NCBI GenBank assembly: GCA_934463165.1
Contig: CAKSJG010000007.1
Location: forward strand, 32,608-96,607
Length of the DNA stretch: 64,000 bases
From: an uncultured Clostridia bacterium
GTDB taxonomy: Bacteria; Bacillota; Clostridia; UMGS1810
Reading direction: 5' to 3'
The notes below the pieces were generated by a model. The model made no database searches. It worked only from the letters and a program-made list of their open reading frames with translations, and was not told the origin of the DNA. Each line of letters starts with the position of its first letter. Position 1 is the stretch's first letter. A program made the position numbers and the translations under genes. Shown here one piece after another: positions 61,875-64,000 of the stretch.

Positions 61875-63173
61875 ATGAAACAGCATATTGAAATACTCGA
61901 CATTTTTGCACGTGAAATAATTGATTCAAGAGGTAATCCTACGGTTGAAGCGGAAATAATAGCATCCGGAGGAGTAATTGGCAGAGCAGCTGTTCCGTCC
62001 GGTGCGTCTACAGGCAGATTTGAGGCTGCGGAACTTAGAGACGGCGATGAAAACCGATACGGCGGAAAGGGCGTAAAAAAGGCTGTTGAAAATGTCAATA
62101 CAATAATTTCGGATGAACTCGTCGGGATGAATATTCTTGACCAAAGACTGATTGATAAAACACTTTGCGAACTTGACGGCACACCCGAAAAAAGCCGACT
62201 CGGCGCAAACGCAATCCTCGCGGTATCACTTGCATGTGCAAAAACCGCATCAAAAGCCCTCGGGCTCGGACTTTATAACTATGTCGGCGGAAGTTTTGCT
62301 CATATTTTACCAGTTCCTATGATGAATATACTAAACGGCGGCGCACATGCCGGAAATAACGTTGATATCCAGGAATTTATGATTATGCCTGTAGGTGCGC
62401 ATAATTTTGCAAGCGGACTCAGAATGTGCTGTGAGGTTTTTCACACTCTGAAAAAAATCCTGTCATCTGACGGAAATATAACATCTGTCGGAGACGAGGG
62501 AGGTTTTGCGCCGAACCTGAACAAGGACGAAGACGCGCTTGCCCTGCTTTGTGAAGCAATTGAAAAAGCGGGATATAATACGTCACATGATTTTAAAATC
62601 GCAATAGATGCCGCCGCATCGGAATGGGTGGACGAAAACGGAATATATGCGCTGCCAAAAGCAAAATTGAAATTTTCGGGCGATGAAATAATAAACTATT
62701 GGACAAATCTCTGCAATAAATATCCGATAATATCCATTGAAGACGGAATAGGCGAAAATGACTGGGATTCATGGAAAAAGCTTACCGAAAAACTCGGCAA
62801 AAGGATTCAGCTCGTCGGAGATGATTTGTTTGTAACAAACAGCTCAAGAATTAAAATGGGTATAGACAGAAACGCCGCCAATTCAGTGCTTATTAAAGTT
62901 AACCAGATAGGAACTCTGACGGAAACCGCCGAGGCGGTTACACTTGCTCAAAACAGCGGATACAGCGCGATAATGTCTCACCGTTCGGGCGAAACGGAAG
63001 ACACCACTATTGCAGATCTTGCCGTTGCATTCGGATGCGGTCAGATAAAAACAGGTGCGCCGTCACGTTCAGACAGGTGTGCAAAATATAACCGACTGCT
63101 GAGAATTGAAGAAGAACTGCGTGATGTCAGCGAATACAGCGGAATAGAGGTGTTCGGTAATCTTACGCTTTGA
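61875..63173 (+). CDS. eno: Enolase
   Basis: Converts 2-phosphoglycerate to phosphoenolpyruvate. It has 432 residues: AREIIDSRGNPTVEAEIIAS, AAVPSGASTGRFEAAELRDG, GGAHAGNNVDIQEFMIMPVG, SVGDEGGFAPNLNKDEDAL, ISIEDGIGENDWDSWKKLTE and the signature ILUtype strand VLIKVNQIGTLTETAEAV, followed by SHRSGETEDTTIADLAVAF. Metal-binding Asp/Glu/Asp and catalytic Glu/Lys positions appear present. The ATG at 61875 is chosen; the TTG at 61866 is too close to the CGGAG ribosome site. It stands alone, not with other glycolytic genes. Confidence 0.96.
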   Translation: MKQHIEILDIFAREIIDSRGNPTVEAEIIASGGVIGRAAVPSGASTGRFEAAELRDGDENRYGGKGVKKAVENVNTIISDELVGMNILDQRLIDKTLCELDGTPEKSRLGANAILAVSLACAKTASKALGLGLYNYVGGSFAHILPVPMMNILNGGAHAGNNVDIQEFMIMPVGAHNFASGLRMCCEVFHTLKKILSSDGNITSVGDEGGFAPNLNKDEDALALLCEAIEKAGYNTSHDFKIAIDAAASEWVDENGIYALPKAKLKFSGDEIINYWTNLCNKYPIISIEDGIGENDWDSWKKLTEKLGKRIQLVGDDLFVTNSSRIKMGIDRNAANSVLIKVNQIGTLTETAEAVTLAQNSGYSAIMSHRSGETEDTTIADLAVAFGCGQIKTGAPSRSDRCAKYNRLLRIEEELRDVSEYSGIEVFGNLTL

Positions 63174-63186
63174 TACGGATGCGACA

Positions 63187-63879
63187 TTAACCAAGAACGG
63201 ATTTTTTAATACTGACCATCCGGACAGCACCGTCACATACGCGAAACTTTACCTCATAACCTTCAAAATCAAAGCCGTAAACACGATTTGGATCTTCCTG
63301 ATATGACGGACGCGGATCACCTTCAAGAACATTTATGAGGCTGTTTTTTACATCGGCAGGCAATTTTGAAAACATAACATCATTTTCATCGACAAAAATG
63401 GTGTAATCAAATTTGTCATCGGCAAATCCGCAGACGGCTTCGGGTTGAGAATCCGTATATGAAATATACGGTTTTATATCGAATACAGGTGTTCCGTCAA
63501 GCATGTCGGCTCCGCTTACCTCAAGGCAATTGCCCTTGCCCGGTATATGAGCAATACCATCCAGACGCACACAGGAAAGCCCGAGAAAATTCGGCCTGAA
63601 AGGCGAGCGTGTTGCAAATACACCGACTCTTTTATTTCCGCCCAGACGCGGAGGTCGAACCGTAGGATTCGGATCAGAATGTATATTTTCCGAAAATTCC
63701 CATATCAGCCAAAGATGCGAAAATTGCTCTATGCCGCGGATATATGCGTCATTTTTATATTTATCTTCAAAGACTACAAGACACTTTTTAGCATCATCAA
63801 GCCCGCTCTGGCGCGGAATACCGAATTTTGATGAGTATCCGCCCTCTATTTTTGCTATGGGTTCAATTTCGTATTTCAT
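63187..63879 (-). CDS. trmO: tRNA (N6-threonylcarbamoyladenosine-37) N6-methyltransferase TrmO
   Basis: SAM-dependent methylation of t6A37 in some threonine-type tRNAs (TsaA/UPF0066 family). It has 230 residues: FSHLWLIWEFSEN, RPPRLGGNKRVGVFATRSPF, RPNFLGLSCVRLDGI and LDGTPVFDIKPYISYTDSQP carry the family's SAM-pocket and core motifs, and the C-terminal RVYGFDFEGYEVKFRV is the usual small domain. GGAGGT precedes the ATG. It converges with eno, 13 bp apart, with no clear terminator between. Confidence 0.94.
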   Translation of the reverse strand: MKYEIEPIAKIEGGYSSKFGIPRQSGLDDAKKCLVVFEDKYKNDAYIRGIEQFSHLWLIWEFSENIHSDPNPTVRPPRLGGNKRVGVFATRSPFRPNFLGLSCVRLDGIAHIPGKGNCLEVSGADMLDGTPVFDIKPYISYTDSQPEAVCGFADDKFDYTIFVDENDVMFSKLPADVKNSLINVLEGDPRPSYQEDPNRVYGFDFEGYEVKFRVCDGAVRMVSIKKSVLG

Positions 63880-63968
63880 ATAAACCTCCGGAATATTGTG
63901 TATAAATTAATGCGTAATTTGCATTTCATCTCATGTAATTTATTAAATTGCATCACTTACATTCTTTT

Positions 63969-63995
63969 CAAGAGGGGATGTGCCCTCCCCTCTTG
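63969..63995. other. Hairpin at the window end
   Basis: CAAGAGGGGA / TCCCCTCTTG, 7-nt loop. No T run on either strand within the window; its role depends on sequence beyond base 64000. Confidence 0.4.
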
Positions 63996-64000
63996 TACTC

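Overview
The window reads as chromosomal DNA of an endospore-forming Clostridia-type Firmicute, probably an anaerobic, possibly gut-associated lineage. The signs are a spoIIGA-sigE sporulation pair, a FabK-type fatty-acid cluster, a type III glutamine synthetase, a GGGtGRT protein gene, low-to-moderate G+C, strong AGGAGG-type ribosome sites and many consensus sigma-A promoters. No phage, insertion sequence, CRISPR array or plasmid function was seen. The genus cannot be fixed from the sequence alone.

Layout. (1) 1-11.1 kb, minus strand: a nitrogen-assimilation block read glnN (type III glutamine synthetase) -> an ammonium transporter fused to a PII domain -> asnB -> gltB -> gltD (cut by the window edge). 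A consensus promoter and a strong terminator hairpin precede glnN, suggesting attenuation. (2) 11.2-14.6 kb: a small ribbon-helix-helix protein, secG, spoIIGA-sigE behind tandem Spo0A-box-like sites, and an AraC/GyrI-type regulator. (3) 14.6-22.7 kb, minus strand: fatty-acid synthesis, read tetR -> fabH-acpP-fabK-fabD-fabG-fabF-fabZ-accD-accA. A repeated palindrome lies at the tetR promoter and in the fabH leader. accB and accC are missing from the cluster. (4) 22.8-26.2 kb: a GGGtGRT protein with a NifU/IscU-like partner, tmcAL and tRNA-Lys.

(5) 26.3-50.6 kb: a large carbohydrate-use locus. On the minus strand a sugar ABC importer (binding lipoprotein and two permeases, no ATPase) leads a close-packed run of two SLH surface proteins, two secreted beta-helix proteins and two very large paralogous secreted proteins that look like glycoside hydrolases. 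A cytoplasmic heparinase II/III-type protein follows after 217 bp. A membrane-anchored AraC regulator is divergent at the head and a cupin-type AraC regulator faces the cluster at its tail. The inferred logic is capture and cutting of an acidic polysaccharide at the surface, import of oligosaccharides, and cytoplasmic lysis of uronate linkages. This is the region most likely to hold undescribed biology.

(6) 50.8-64 kb: housekeeping genes: an alpha/beta hydrolase, an O-antigen-ligase-like polymerase, ireB, a wall amidase, ruvCAB, argG-argH with ARG boxes, tRNA-Tyr/Thr/Val, a DUF4282 membrane protein with a leader that may switch, enolase and trmO. All calls come from reading motifs, lengths and context; no database search was run.
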